Shown here in pieces: positions 1 through 8,384 of a stretch of DNA of 64,000 nt. The notes under the pieces were generated by a model, which was given only the letters and a program-made list of their open reading frames with translations, searched no databases and was not told the DNA's origin. The stretch lies in assembly GCA_016715115.1 (NCBI GenBank), contig JADKBM010000016.1:1612001-1676000 (forward strand). Reading direction: 5' to 3'. Position numbers and translations under genes: made by a program. The number at the start of each line of letters is the position of its first letter. Within the stretch, counting starts at the first letter, position 1. Origin of the DNA: Acidobacteriota bacterium. Its GTDB lineage: Bacteria > Acidobacteriota > Blastocatellia > Pyrinomonadales > Pyrinomonadaceae.

Positions 1-1
1 C

Positions 2-589
2 TACTCGTTCCCGTTCGGCGCGTCGGGCGATATTCCGGCGCCGGGCGATTTCGATGCCGACGGCAAGGCCGACGCGGCGGTGTTCAGGCCTTCGAACGCG
101 ACGTGGTACGTGCAGCGTTCGTCGGATAACGGGACGACGATCCAGCAGTTCGGCGCCAACGGCGACGTTCCGCAGGTCGGCGATTACGACGGCGACGGCC
201 GCGCCGATATGGCGATCTATCGTCCGAGCGTCGGCCAATGGTGGCTGAACCGTTCGACGGCGGGCGTCATCGCGGCGACGTTCGGGATTTCGTCCGACAA
301 GCCGATGGCACGCGACTTCACCGGCGACGGCAAGACGGACCTTGCGTTCTGGCGGCCTTCGTCGGGCGAGTGGTTCGTGTTGAGATCGGAAGATTCGACG
401 TATTACTCGGCGCCGTTCGGAATCTCGACCGACATTCCGGTGGCGGGCGACTATGACGGCGACGGCAAGGCCGACACGGCGGTGTTCCGTCCGTCGGCGG
501 CGACTTGGTACGTCAACCGCTCGACTCAAGGATTGCTGATCCAGTCGTTCGGCGCGGCGACGGACATTCCGGTTCCGTCGGCATACTAA
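2..589 (+). CDS. VCBS/FG-GAP repeat protein, C-terminal part (5' end outside window)
   Basis: The frame is open from the first bases of the window to the TAA at 587-589, so only the last ~195 residues are seen. The protein is built of ~37-residue units, each with an aspartate-rich loop of the form GDYDGDGKAD, then a variant of AVFRPS, then TWYV. This is the calcium-binding VCBS/FG-GAP (integrin-alpha-like beta-propeller) repeat, usually found in secreted or surface adhesion-type proteins. Five copies are visible; the last ends six residues before the stop with no anchor or sorting domain. The heptad repeat array begins directly after the stop codon. A second protein with the same repeat lies at 59800-60921. 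The function is probably extracellular binding, but the ligand is unknown. Confidence 0.85.
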   Translation, partial: YSFPFGASGDIPAPGDFDADGKADAAVFRPSNATWYVQRSSDNGTTIQQFGANGDVPQVGDYDGDGRADMAIYRPSVGQWWLNRSTAGVIAATFGISSDKPMARDFTGDGKTDLAFWRPSSGEWFVLRSEDSTYYSAPFGISTDIPVAGDYDGDGKADTAVFRPSAATWYVNRSTQGLLIQSFGAATDIPVPSAY

Positions 590-733
590 GAAATGAGAAG
601 TGAGAACTGAGAAATGAGAAATGAGAAGTGAGAACTGAGAAATGAGAAATATGAGAAATGAGAAATGAGAAGTGAGAACCGAAAACTGAGAAGTGAGAAG
701 TGAGAAGTGATAAGTGATAAGTGATAAGTGATA
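590..733 (+). repeat. Heptad repeat array, left arm (GAGAAST units)
   Basis: This stretch consists almost entirely of degenerate 7-bp units such as GAGAAAT, GAGAAGT, GAGAACT and GATAAGT. It starts at the stop codon of the VCBS gene. Its units are the reverse complement of those in 774-1042, so the two tracts are arms of a large inverted repeat between convergent genes. No coding signal is present. Confidence 0.9.
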
Positions 734-773
734 AGTGAAACTATCAGCTAATCACCATCAACTATCAGCTATT

Positions 774-1042
774 TGTCAGTTCTCAGTTCTCAGTTCTCAG
801 TTCTCACTTCTCAGCTCTCACTTCTCAGATCTCACTTCTCAGTTCTCAGATCTCACTTCTCAGTCCCCACTTCTCAGTTCTCAGTTCTCAGTTCTCAGTT
901 CCCACTTCTCAGTTCCCGCTTCTCACTTCTCAGTTCTCACTTCTCAGCTCTCAGTTCCCACTTCTCAGCTCTCAGTTCCCACTTCTCAGCTCTCACTTCT
1001 CAGTTTTCAGTTCTCCCTTCTCAGTTCTCACTTCTCAGTTCT
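774..1042 (+). repeat. Heptad repeat array, right arm (CTCASTT units)
   Basis: Degenerate 7-bp units CTCAGTT, CTCACTT and CTCAGCT run for about 270 bp. They are the reverse complement of the left arm at 590-733, and a 40-bp spacer containing two copies of CTATCAGCT separates the arms. The right arm runs into the 3' end of the minus-strand methyltransferase gene, whose stop codon (1035-1037) and last codons lie at the repeat boundary. The ORFs that can be read through this tract are low-complexity Ser/Leu/Phe artefacts. Confidence 0.9.
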
Positions 1043-1613
1043 CGCAGACGATCAGATTTACTGCTCCGAGCGCTTTTCTTCTCAGTTCGACGATTTTCAG
1101 GCCTGAGTTTTCGGCCAATTCGGATGTACGCTGATTGAAGCGATCTTCGATGAGCGCCATCGAAACGATGTTGAAGAGATCAAAAAGATACCCCAAAAGG
1201 CCGTTCGGACGAACGTGTTCCAACAGCACGATCCTTCCGCCTGGCCGGACCACTCGCCTAAGCTCGTTGAATCCGTCCGTGGGATTTGCGACCGAGCAAA
1301 AAACCAAAGTCGCAAATGCGGCATCAAATGAACCGGATGAAAACGGCAGACTTTCGACGTTCGCACGAATCAGGCTGATGCCGGCGGATCTGGATCGCGC
1401 TTTTCCGATCATCTCCGCGGAGATCTCGGATGCCACGGCACAAGCGGCCGGCGGATAGTACGCGAAGTTGGCTCCGGTCCCGGCGCCGATCTCCAGAATC
1501 CGGGAGTTCAGCGGCAGCAGCGACAAAGTCTCTTCGCGCCAACGCTTCAGAAAATTCCGTTCGAGCGGCGCCATCAGGCGGTCATAGCGTTCGGCGATCT
1601 TGTCGTAAACCAT
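1035..1613 (-). CDS. Class I SAM-dependent methyltransferase (UbiE/Methyltransf_11-like)
   Basis: The 192-residue protein has a Rossmann-type methyltransferase fold. Motif I (ILEIGAGTGANF, residues ~39-50) binds S-adenosylmethionine, an acidic/Asn motif (RANVESLPF) follows at ~83-91, and RPGGRIVLLEHV at ~125-136 is the post-motif typical of the Methyltransf_11/UbiE group. The substrate cannot be predicted; quinone, lipid or small-molecule methylation are all possible. Start is the ATG at 1613. The gene is convergent with the VCBS gene, and its final codons and TGA stop fall at the edge of the heptad repeat, suggesting that the repeat has trimmed or replaced the native 3' end. Upstream is the divergent sigma-54 activator gene. 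Confidence 0.85.
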   Translation of the reverse strand: MVYDKIAERYDRLMAPLERNFLKRWREETLSLLPLNSRILEIGAGTGANFAYYPPAACAVASEISAEMIGKARSRSAGISLIRANVESLPFSSGSFDAAFATLVFCSVANPTDGFNELRRVVRPGGRIVLLEHVRPNGLLGYLFDLFNIVSMALIEDRFNQRTSELAENSGLKIVELRRKALGAVNLIVCEN

Positions 1614-1635
1614 TCCAGCTTATTGTTAATCGTTG

Positions 1636-1681
1636 GTCGGCACATTTTCAATTAGCAATTAACCATTTACAATTAACAACC
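1636..1681 (+). repeat. Short heptad tract (CAATTAA-type units)
   Basis: The sequence between the divergent methyltransferase and sigma-54 activator genes holds units such as CAATTAG, CAATTAA, CCATTTA and CAATTAA in 7-bp register. It ends about 7 bp before the ATG of the activator gene at 1688. The tract is AT-rich, unlike the flanking genes, and could also serve as the promoter region. Confidence 0.5.
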
Positions 1682-1687
1682 TGAGTT

Positions 1688-3097
1688 ATGGCGAAAAAAG
1701 GTTCAGTTCTGATCTGTGACGACGAAGAGATCATGCGCGACGTGCTCGAGACGATCGTCTCGGGTGCGGGCTATAAGGTCGATCTCGCGCGCAACGGCGA
1801 AGAGGCGATCGAAGCCTATTCCGAGCGGCCGTACGATGTCGTTTTGATGGATGTCTCGATGCCCGGAATGGGTGGACTGACCGCGCTGCAGGAAATAATC
1901 AAGCTCGACGCCGATGCGTTCGTGCTGATGATCACTGCCTACGCGACTTTTGACACGGCGATCTCCGCCTGGGAAAAAGGCGCCGAAGGCTGTATCCGAA
2001 AGCCGTTTCAGAATGAACAGATCATTGCGATGGTGGCGAAAGGAATCAAGACGCGCCGGAAGGAAGAGGAGCGCGTCGTGCTTCGCCAGGCGATGACGCG
2101 TTCGGTTCGCCGCGAGGGGTTCATCGGCCGCTCGGAAGTAATGGAGAACGTTTTTCGGTTGGTTGACCGCGTCGCCCCGGCGCGTTCGACGGTCCTGATC
2201 ACGGGCGAGTCGGGAACCGGAAAAGAACTTGTCGCCAAGGCGATCCACGAGGCGAGTCCGCGGGCCGAGCGACAGTTCGTCGTTGTGAACTGTTCGAACA
2301 TTCCCTCGGAGTTGCTTGAATCCGAATTGTTCGGTCACACGAAAGGGGCGTTCACGGGTGCCGTCGCGGCCAAGAAAGGGCTCTTCGATGTCGCCGACGG
2401 AGGTTCGATCTTTCTCGACGAGATCGGCGACTTGCGGCCCGAAACTCAGGTTCGTCTGCTCCGCGTCATTCAGGAACGCGAATTCACGCCGCTCGGCGAC
2501 ACGACGCCGACGAAAGTTGACGTGCGCATCATCGCCGCGACGAACGTCGACCTCAAGGAGGCAGTCAAGAACGGGACCTTCCGCGAGGATCTTTATTATC
2601 GGCTTTCGGTCGTGCCGCTCGAACTTCCGCCGCTTCGCGACCGACGCGATGACATTCTCCCGCTGACCCAGTTTTTTATCCGCAAATACAACGACGAGAA
2701 CGCACGTCAGGTGAGCGAGAATCTGGCGCCGGAGGTTTTGTCGCTGCTTGAGGCTTATTATTATCCCGGCAATGTGCGTGAACTCGAGAACATCATTGAA
2801 AGAGCCGTGGTGATCGCGCCGACCGATGAGATCACGATCGAGTGCCTGCGTCCTGAAGTTCGCGACCCGGACCTTGCGTTCGAGATGATGAAGGACACCG
2901 AAGGGTTTTCGGCCGATATCGATATCTCGCGCGGCGTGAATTTCTATGACGAGGTAAAGAAATTCGAGATCGATCTGATCCGGCGCGCACTTGAACAAAC
3001 CGGCGGCCATCAATCACGCGCCGCGCGCCTTCTCGGACTGAATGCGACAACGCTCAATTCGAAGATCAAAACCTACAATATTCAGGCTCGGGCCTGA
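1688..3097 (+). CDS. Sigma-54-dependent response regulator (NtrC family)
   Basis: The 469-residue protein has the complete three-domain layout. The receiver domain (1-~120) has the phospho-acceptor Asp55 (VVLMDVSMPG) and acidic residues at 11-13. The AAA+ sigma-54 interaction domain (~145-375) has Walker A GESGTGKE at 173-180, the sigma-54-contacting loop GAFTGA at 220-225 and Walker B IFLDEIGD near 241-248. A Fis-type helix-turn-helix (~430-466) closes it. Such proteins hydrolyse ATP to open promoters bound by RNA polymerase with sigma-54. No sensor kinase is adjacent, so it is an orphan here. A near-consensus -24/-12 promoter lies 176 bp downstream of its stop, before the outer-membrane receptor gene, a plausible target. 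Confidence 0.95.
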   Translation: MAKKGSVLICDDEEIMRDVLETIVSGAGYKVDLARNGEEAIEAYSERPYDVVLMDVSMPGMGGLTALQEIIKLDADAFVLMITAYATFDTAISAWEKGAEGCIRKPFQNEQIIAMVAKGIKTRRKEEERVVLRQAMTRSVRREGFIGRSEVMENVFRLVDRVAPARSTVLITGESGTGKELVAKAIHEASPRAERQFVVVNCSNIPSELLESELFGHTKGAFTGAVAAKKGLFDVADGGSIFLDEIGDLRPETQVRLLRVIQEREFTPLGDTTPTKVDVRIIAATNVDLKEAVKNGTFREDLYYRLSVVPLELPPLRDRRDDILPLTQFFIRKYNDENARQVSENLAPEVLSLLEAYYYPGNVRELENIIERAVVIAPTDEITIECLRPEVRDPDLAFEMMKDTEGFSADIDISRGVNFYDEVKKFEIDLIRRALEQTGGHQSRAARLLGLNATTLNSKIKTYNIQARA

Positions 3098-3403
3098 TCA
3101 TTTTATCTGCGTCGGAAATTCAATTTTTCATATTAAAATCCGAACTTAAAGATGGCTGCCCTTTTGGTCTTGCGGCTAAAACCAGCGTTTTATCGAGCAA
3201 ACAAGGGGTTTCGGCCAAGTAATACAGTAATCAATTACTTTTTAGTAAAGATTCGCTCCTCGGACCTTCGTTTGGTACGCAGGTTGCATATATTTTAGCG
3301 GCTATCAATCTTGAAAGTGATCCGATGACGTCAGATTTCTCTGTAGATCTTGAGTTTTCGACAACGTCAGATTTTTTCTGGAAAATAAAATCAAGGAGTA
3401 GGT
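3098..3403. other. 306-bp intergenic region upstream of the receptor gene
   Basis: No gene is seen here. The region is more AT-rich than its flanks and contains the sigma-54 promoter described separately. The segment 3098-3270 is where the enhancer sites of the upstream activator would be expected, but I could not identify a convincing paired dyad. A purine-rich AAGGAG (3392-3397) lies 6 bp before the ATG at 3404 and serves as ribosome binding site. Confidence 0.6.
3273..3287 (+). promoter_or_regulatory. Candidate sigma-54 (-24/-12) promoter
   Basis: TGGTACG (3273-3279), a 4-bp spacer and TTGC (3284-3287) match the sigma-54 consensus TGGCACG-N4-TTGC at all but one position. The invariant GG (3274-3275) and GC (3286-3287) are exactly 10 bp apart. 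Transcription would start near 3299, giving a ~105-nt leader for the receptor gene at 3404. The leader holds a direct repeat, ACGTCAGATTT, near 3328 and 3364. The sigma-54 activator gene lies immediately upstream. Confidence 0.7.
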
Positions 3404-6400
3404 ATGAAAAGGACATTTCTTTTAGTTATCACTTTCCTTACCCTTTCCGTCAGCATGTTCGCGCAGACGGTTACCGGCAGGCTTGTCGGAACCATCTCCG
3501 GACCGGACGGCGTCCTTCCGGGCGCGACGGTCGTTGTTACGGATGACAAGACGGGTAAAGAATACACGGTTACGACCGATTCACAGGGCGGATTTGTTGT
3601 CCCGCAGTTGAATTCGGGAACTTATACCGTCAAGACCACGGCGAACGGTTTTAAGACCAGCGTCGTCAAGAACGTTATCATCAACGTTGGCACGGACTAC
3701 GGATTTGCGGCGACACTCGAAGTCGGCGACGTTTCCGCAACGGTTACGGTCACTTCGGGTGAAGATCTAGTTAACTCGACGAACGCCGAGCTTAACCGCA
3801 CGATCAACGAGCGCCAGATCAAAGAGCTTCCGCTCAACGGACGCAATCCGCTGCAGCTGATTCTTCTTCAGGCCGGAGCCGCGTCGAATCCGAACCAGAA
3901 TACGACCATCAACGGTTTCCGCACTTCGTCGACCAACATCATCCAGGACGGCGTCAACGTCCAGGACAACTTCATCCGCTCGAACGCGACGGACTTCAGT
4001 CCCGGCCGCGCTTCGGTGGGTAACGTCGAGCAGTTCACGATCACGACCCAGGCCGGCGCCGACCGAGGATTCGGCGGTCCGCAGATCGAACTCGTGACCC
4101 CGCGCGGTCAGAATTCGTTCCGCGGAGAACTGTTCATCTTCAACCGCAACTCCAAGTTCGCGGCAAACAACTTCTTCAACAACGCTGCCGGCAGTTTGAC
4201 GGCCACGTCGCCGCGCGTTATCAGCGGCCTCGCGAGCGTCGGCGACCCGGTCGCTCCGCGCCCGTTCCTGAATCGTAACCAGTTCGGCGGCAGCGTCGGC
4301 GGACCGATTATCAAGAACAAGCTTTTCTTCTTCGGTTATTACGAAGGACTTCGCCTCCGCACGCAGGTCGCGAAGGTGACGACGACCTTGACGGCCGCCG
4401 CGAAACAAGGCCTCCTGACGTACATCGACAATGCCGGTGTGACGCGTCAGGTCAACCTGTTCACCCTTCCGAACACCGGCACCAACCCGCCGGTCGCGAT
4501 CAACGGCACGGTCACCAGCCGCTTTCTTTCGAGACTGCCGGTCGGGAACACGACGGAAGCGGGCGACGGTCTGAACACCACCGGATATCGCTTCAATCAA
4601 AAGTCTGATACCGACCGCGACCAATTCACCGGCCGTATCGACTACCAATTGAACGATGCGAACAACGTCAACGGCGTCTTCGACTACTCGAAGGAAAATA
4701 ACCTGCGGTCTGACATCGACGGTTCGTTCAACACGATCCCGGCGGTTGTGCAGCCAGCGATCAACAAGCGCGTCGCGCTTTCGTGGACGACCACTCCGTG
4801 GGCGACCTTCACGAACCAGATCCGCGGCGGAGTCTTGTTCAGCCGACCGGATTTCATCCGTGAAGAGGCGACCCCGACGCAGTTCGTCGTTCCGACGCTG
4901 ATCACCAATCCGGAAGTCACGTTCCTGAACCAGGGACGCCAGACGGACAACTACAACCTGTCGAACACGTCGGACTACATCTGGAAGAATCACTCGTTCC
5001 GTTTCGGTGTTCAGTTCCAACGCGTCGGCATCAATGCCTATAACGATGCCGGTATCGTTTCTACGTACAACATCGGCACCAACGTCAACACCCCGGCAAC
5101 GCCGGCGGTCGGAAACGCCGCTTACATCGGCGGTATCAGCGCCACTCAACGCAACACCGGCAACGCGCTCTACGCGCTGCTCGGCGGCATTATTTCGTCC
5201 GGCTCGCAGAGCTTCAACGTTGAAACGCAGACCTCGGGCTTCGTCCCGGGAGCGACTCAGCGACGCAAATTCGGTATGGACACGCTCGCCTTCTTCGGAC
5301 AGGACAGTTGGCGCGTTCAACCGAACTTCACGCTCACGCTCGGACTTCGTTACGAGCGTCACGCCGGCCTCAAAACGAAAAACGGTCTCGCGTTCGAACC
5401 GATCATCGCCCCCGGCCGTGATCCGGTCGAAGCGATTCTCGATCCGACAGGCGCTTATCAGTTCGTTGGCGGCAACGCCGGTAAAGAAGGTCTCTTTTTC
5501 AAAGATGACAACAACAACTTCGCGCCGGTCGTCAACGCTTCGTATTCGCCGAGCTTCAAGAGCGGCTTCGGCAAATGGCTTTTCGGCGGCGAAGGCAAGA
5601 GCGTCTTCCGCGGCGGTTTCCGCTTCAGCTACGTCAACGACGAAGCGGTTCGCGCTCCGGACAACGCGTTGCTCGGCAACCAGGGCCTGAACTTCGGTGC
5701 CAGCGCCATCAACACTGCAACCGGCACGACGGCGCTTAACGACCGTCTCGGCGGCACGATCACGGCGGTCATCCCGCCGACGTTCCTCGCGAGCAGAACG
5801 TACGCGCAGAACAACACTGCCGCGTTCTCGAACTTCGGAACGGTTTTCGCCATCGATCCCAACATCCAGATCCCGCGCGTCGCCGAATGGAACTTCGGTT
5901 ACCAGCGTGAATTTGGAAACTACGCTGTCGAAGTTCGTTACGTCGGAAGCTGGAGCGACAACCTGTGGCGTTCGATCGACTACAACCAGATCGACATTCG
6001 CGACAATGGCTTTGCCGCTGACTTCAATCGTGCCAGATCAAATCTGTTGATCTGCCGCACGACCGCAGGCTGCACCACCGGCGGAGCCTACAACGCCGCC
6101 GTCCCGGGCAGCCAGGTCCTAACCGTCTTCCCGAGTTTGGGAAGCGGCGGTTTGCTGACGAACTCGACGATCACGGCACAGCTCGATGCCGGTACGCCGG
6201 CCGATCTGGCGCTCGTGTACGTCCAGAACGCGTTGGCAGGTTCGGTTCGGTTCCTGCCGAACCCGGCCACGGGTGTCGCGAACGTGTTCCAGAACGGAGC
6301 GTTTTCGAAGTATCATTCGCTTCAGACGGAAGTTCGGCGTCGGTTCTCGAACGGACTGGAAATGCAGGCGAACTACTCGTTCGGCAAGACCATCACCGAC

Positions 6401-7144
6401 GGACAGGGAACGGCGCAGACCCGTGTCGAAGCTTTCCTTGACAACCGCAATCGGGATCTCGATGTTTCGCGAGCTGACTTCGATCAGACGCACATCCTGA
6501 ACCTGAACGTGATCTATCAACTGCCGTTCGGCAAAGGCAAGCAGTTCCTGAACAAGGGCGGCTGGCTTGACGTACTCGTCGGCGGCTGGCAGGCAACAAG
6601 CATCGTTCGCTGGGCGAGCGGTTCGCCGATCACCATCACGGATGCTCGCGGAACGCTTAATCGTGCGGGTCGTGCGGGTCGCCAGACGGCGCTTACGAGC
6701 CTGTCGAAGAGTGAGTTGAAGCAGCTTTTCGGTGTTTTCCGCACCGCGAACGGCATCTTCTTCATCAATCCGACGGCGATCGGCCGCAATGCTGACGGAA
6801 CGGTCAACACCGCCGGCGGCGGAACCGGTCGCGGCGCTAACGGCTTCGGAACCCCGACGTTTACCGGTCAGGTCTTCTTTAACAACCTGCCGGGTCAGAC
6901 GAGCGGTCTTGAACGAGCATTCCTGAACGGTCCTTCGACCTTCAACTGGGATGCTTCGCTGGTCAAGAACTTCTCGATCACCGAAACGATGCGTGTACAG
7001 ATCAGAGCCGAGGCTTTCAACGTTCTGAACAACGTCAACTTCGTCCCGGCGCAGTTCCTCGACATCAACAGCACCAACTTTGGTCGCATTTCGTCGACGA
7101 CTGCTCCGCGTGTAATGCAGTTTGGCGCGCGCTTCTTGTTCTAA
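3404..7144 (+). CDS. Oar-like TonB-dependent outer-membrane receptor with carboxypeptidase-regulatory domain
   Basis: The 1246-residue protein has a Sec signal peptide (MKRTFLLVITFLTLSVSMFAQ), then a CarboxypepD_reg-like beta-sandwich (~22-105; GTISGPDGVLPGATVVVTD). A plug-like region (~115-225; TINERQIKELPLNGRNPLQL, then a VDG/QDGVN-type loop) and a long beta-barrel rich in aromatic/Asn strands follow. The chain ends in an aromatic residue (ARFLF), as in outer-membrane beta-barrels. This matches the large Oar/TonB-receptor-like family greatly expanded in Acidobacteriota. Such proteins take up large or polymeric substrates, but the ligand cannot be told from sequence. No SusD partner is adjacent. 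A sigma-54 promoter precedes it and a strong terminator follows. Confidence 0.92.
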   Translation: MKRTFLLVITFLTLSVSMFAQTVTGRLVGTISGPDGVLPGATVVVTDDKTGKEYTVTTDSQGGFVVPQLNSGTYTVKTTANGFKTSVVKNVIINVGTDYGFAATLEVGDVSATVTVTSGEDLVNSTNAELNRTINERQIKELPLNGRNPLQLILLQAGAASNPNQNTTINGFRTSSTNIIQDGVNVQDNFIRSNATDFSPGRASVGNVEQFTITTQAGADRGFGGPQIELVTPRGQNSFRGELFIFNRNSKFAANNFFNNAAGSLTATSPRVISGLASVGDPVAPRPFLNRNQFGGSVGGPIIKNKLFFFGYYEGLRLRTQVAKVTTTLTAAAKQGLLTYIDNAGVTRQVNLFTLPNTGTNPPVAINGTVTSRFLSRLPVGNTTEAGDGLNTTGYRFNQKSDTDRDQFTGRIDYQLNDANNVNGVFDYSKENNLRSDIDGSFNTIPAVVQPAINKRVALSWTTTPWATFTNQIRGGVLFSRPDFIREEATPTQFVVPTLITNPEVTFLNQGRQTDNYNLSNTSDYIWKNHSFRFGVQFQRVGINAYNDAGIVSTYNIGTNVNTPATPAVGNAAYIGGISATQRNTGNALYALLGGIISSGSQSFNVETQTSGFVPGATQRRKFGMDTLAFFGQDSWRVQPNFTLTLGLRYERHAGLKTKNGLAFEPIIAPGRDPVEAILDPTGAYQFVGGNAGKEGLFFKDDNNNFAPVVNASYSPSFKSGFGKWLFGGEGKSVFRGGFRFSYVNDEAVRAPDNALLGNQGLNFGASAINTATGTTALNDRLGGTITAVIPPTFLASRTYAQNNTAAFSNFGTVFAIDPNIQIPRVAEWNFGYQREFGNYAVEVRYVGSWSDNLWRSIDYNQIDIRDNGFAADFNRARSNLLICRTTAGCTTGGAYNAAVPGSQVLTVFPSLGSGGLLTNSTITAQLDAGTPADLALVYVQNALAGSVRFLPNPATGVANVFQNGAFSKYHSLQTEVRRRFSNGLEMQANYSFGKTITDGQGTAQTRVEAFLDNRNRDLDVSRADFDQTHILNLNVIYQLPFGKGKQFLNKGGWLDVLVGGWQATSIVRWASGSPITITDARGTLNRAGRAGRQTALTSLSKSELKQLFGVFRTANGIFFINPTAIGRNADGTVNTAGGGTGRGANGFGTPTFTGQVFFNNLPGQTSGLERAFLNGPSTFNWDASLVKNFSITETMRVQIRAEAFNVLNNVNFVPAQFLDINSTNFGRISSTTAPRVMQFGARFLF

Positions 7145-7151
7145 TTGACGA

Positions 7152-7186
7152 CCGGCATCAAGAGAGCCAACTTCTCTTGACGCCGG
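7152..7186 (+). repeat. Inverted repeat just after the receptor gene
   Basis: A stem of CCGGC-AT-CAAGAGA (7152-7165) pairs with TCTCTTG-AC-GCCGG (7173-7186). It is the first of two consecutive hairpins after the receptor stop codon and lacks a U-tract. It may protect the mRNA 3' end or assist the terminator behind it. Confidence 0.6.
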
Positions 7187-7195
7187 ATCACTTCT

Positions 7196-7228
7196 AGTCC
7201 GCCGGGTTTCGATCCGGCGGACTTTTTT
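7196..7228 (+). terminator. Rho-independent terminator of the receptor gene
   Basis: A perfect 10-bp stem AGTCCGCCGG (7196-7205) / CCGGCGGACT (7214-7223) with an 8-nt loop is followed directly by a run of six T (7223-7228). It ends the receptor transcription unit before the membrane protein gene at 7272. Confidence 0.9.
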
Positions 7229-7271
7229 GTTTGAAGCAACTTGAAAACGCGATATACTGAGGCCAATCTTA

Positions 7272-8384
7272 ATGAACGGCTCTCTGTTGTCCACTTCCCA
7301 ACTTTCTCTCAAACCACTCGGCGCGGGTGACCTCATCGACCGGGCGATTCGCCTGTACCGCAAGAACTTTTGGACCTTTCTTTGGATCGCGGCGCCGCCG
7401 ATTCTCGCCGGAACTTTGATCTCAGTCGTTTGGACGGTGATCGGACGATCGCTTTTCACGCTCGACTCGGTCAACAATCCCGGCGAAACGTTCATTTACT
7501 ACGTGTTCCTTTGGCTCGGGAATCTCTTCATCTGGATGATCGAGATCATTGCCGCGATGACGGTGATGGGCGGCGCGGCGCGGGTCTTCGTCAGGCATTT
7601 GCTGTTCGAGGAACCGATCACTTTTCGCGAGACCTACAAGACGGTGAAAGGCCGCATTCCGGGCTTGATCGCGGCTTCGACGATCATCACGGTCGTTCTT
7701 GGAATGTTCGGGTTGTTTCTTTTCTACGTCGCGCTCATTTTGGTCTTTCTGGCGATCGCCGTGACGTTCGCGGCTTTCAGTTTTTCACCTTTTCTGACGA
7801 CGATCGTCTCGATTGCATTATCGATCGTCCTTATCGGTCTGACGCTTTGGGTCTTTTTTCTTCTCGCGTCGCGCTTCGCATATGTGCCGCAAGTGATGCT
7901 CGTTGAAGGCCAGCCGCTGATGTCGGCCATCGGCCGGAGCGCGTCGCTTGCAAGCGGAAACGTCAAACGGCTCGCCGGACTCGTGATCTTTACGCTGCTT
8001 GCGATCTACTCGGCGCTGGCGTTGTTGTACGTTCCGCTCGGCTGGTACGCGTGGGTAAACGGCGTCGAGATCTTGCGCTTTGCGGTCGATCCGGACGCGG
8101 TTCCGGCGTGGTACGAGATCGCCAATCAGTTCATCTGGCAAGCGAGTATGATCTTGCTTTTGCCGGTCTGGATGATCGGTCTGTGTTTGCTTTACGTTGA
8201 TGAACGCGTCCGCCACGAAGGCTACGACATTGAATTGATGGCGGCCCGCCGGCTCGGCGAGATCCCGGCGGTTCCGGAGGATTTCGTGAATCCCCTGCAG
8301 CCGGCGCTCGCTCACGGCATTGTCACGAATCCGGAATACACGCCGGAAAGGAAATCGTCTTTTACGACTCTCGGTCTGAAATGA
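7272..8384 (+). CDS. Polytopic membrane protein (glycerophosphodiester phosphodiesterase membrane-domain-like)
   Basis: The 370-residue protein has about seven hydrophobic spans, including ones at roughly 33-58, 74-105, 128-200 (two to three spans), 236-260 and 283-305. A conserved N-terminal segment, LGAGDLIDRAIRLYRKNFW, is typical of membrane proteins annotated as GDPD membrane-domain-like (DUF7544/YciC-like). No catalytic GDPD residues are present, so an enzyme activity is not claimed. Its ATG-TGA overlap with the next gene (8381-8384) indicates translational coupling with the DUF4129 protein. The MoxR-containing neighbourhood suggests a role in an envelope complex or its assembly. Confidence 0.75.
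   Translation: MNGSLLSTSQLSLKPLGAGDLIDRAIRLYRKNFWTFLWIAAPPILAGTLISVVWTVIGRSLFTLDSVNNPGETFIYYVFLWLGNLFIWMIEIIAAMTVMGGAARVFVRHLLFEEPITFRETYKTVKGRIPGLIAASTIITVVLGMFGLFLFYVALILVFLAIAVTFAAFSFSPFLTTIVSIALSIVLIGLTLWVFFLLASRFAYVPQVMLVEGQPLMSAIGRSASLASGNVKRLAGLVIFTLLAIYSALALLYVPLGWYAWVNGVEILRFAVDPDAVPAWYEIANQFIWQASMILLLPVWMIGLCLLYVDERVRHEGYDIELMAARRLGEIPAVPEDFVNPLQPALAHGIVTNPEYTPERKSSFTTLGLK

Noticed and set aside
735..1138. ORFs read through the heptad array
   Set aside because: Low-complexity Ser/Gln/Leu/Phe repeats generated by a 7-bp period; no gene signals.
1703..3013. Long minus-strand ORF (436 aa) opposite the sigma-54 activator
   Set aside because: Arg/His/Asp-rich translation with no recognisable domain; it is the antisense shadow of a complete, motif-bearing gene.
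3767..5362. Long minus-strand ORF (531 aa) opposite the receptor gene
   Set aside because: Antisense frame of a repetitive GC-rich gene; no start context or family motif.
6119..7495. Minus-strand ORF (458 aa) crossing the receptor terminator
   Set aside because: Shadow of two plus-strand genes and of a strong terminator.
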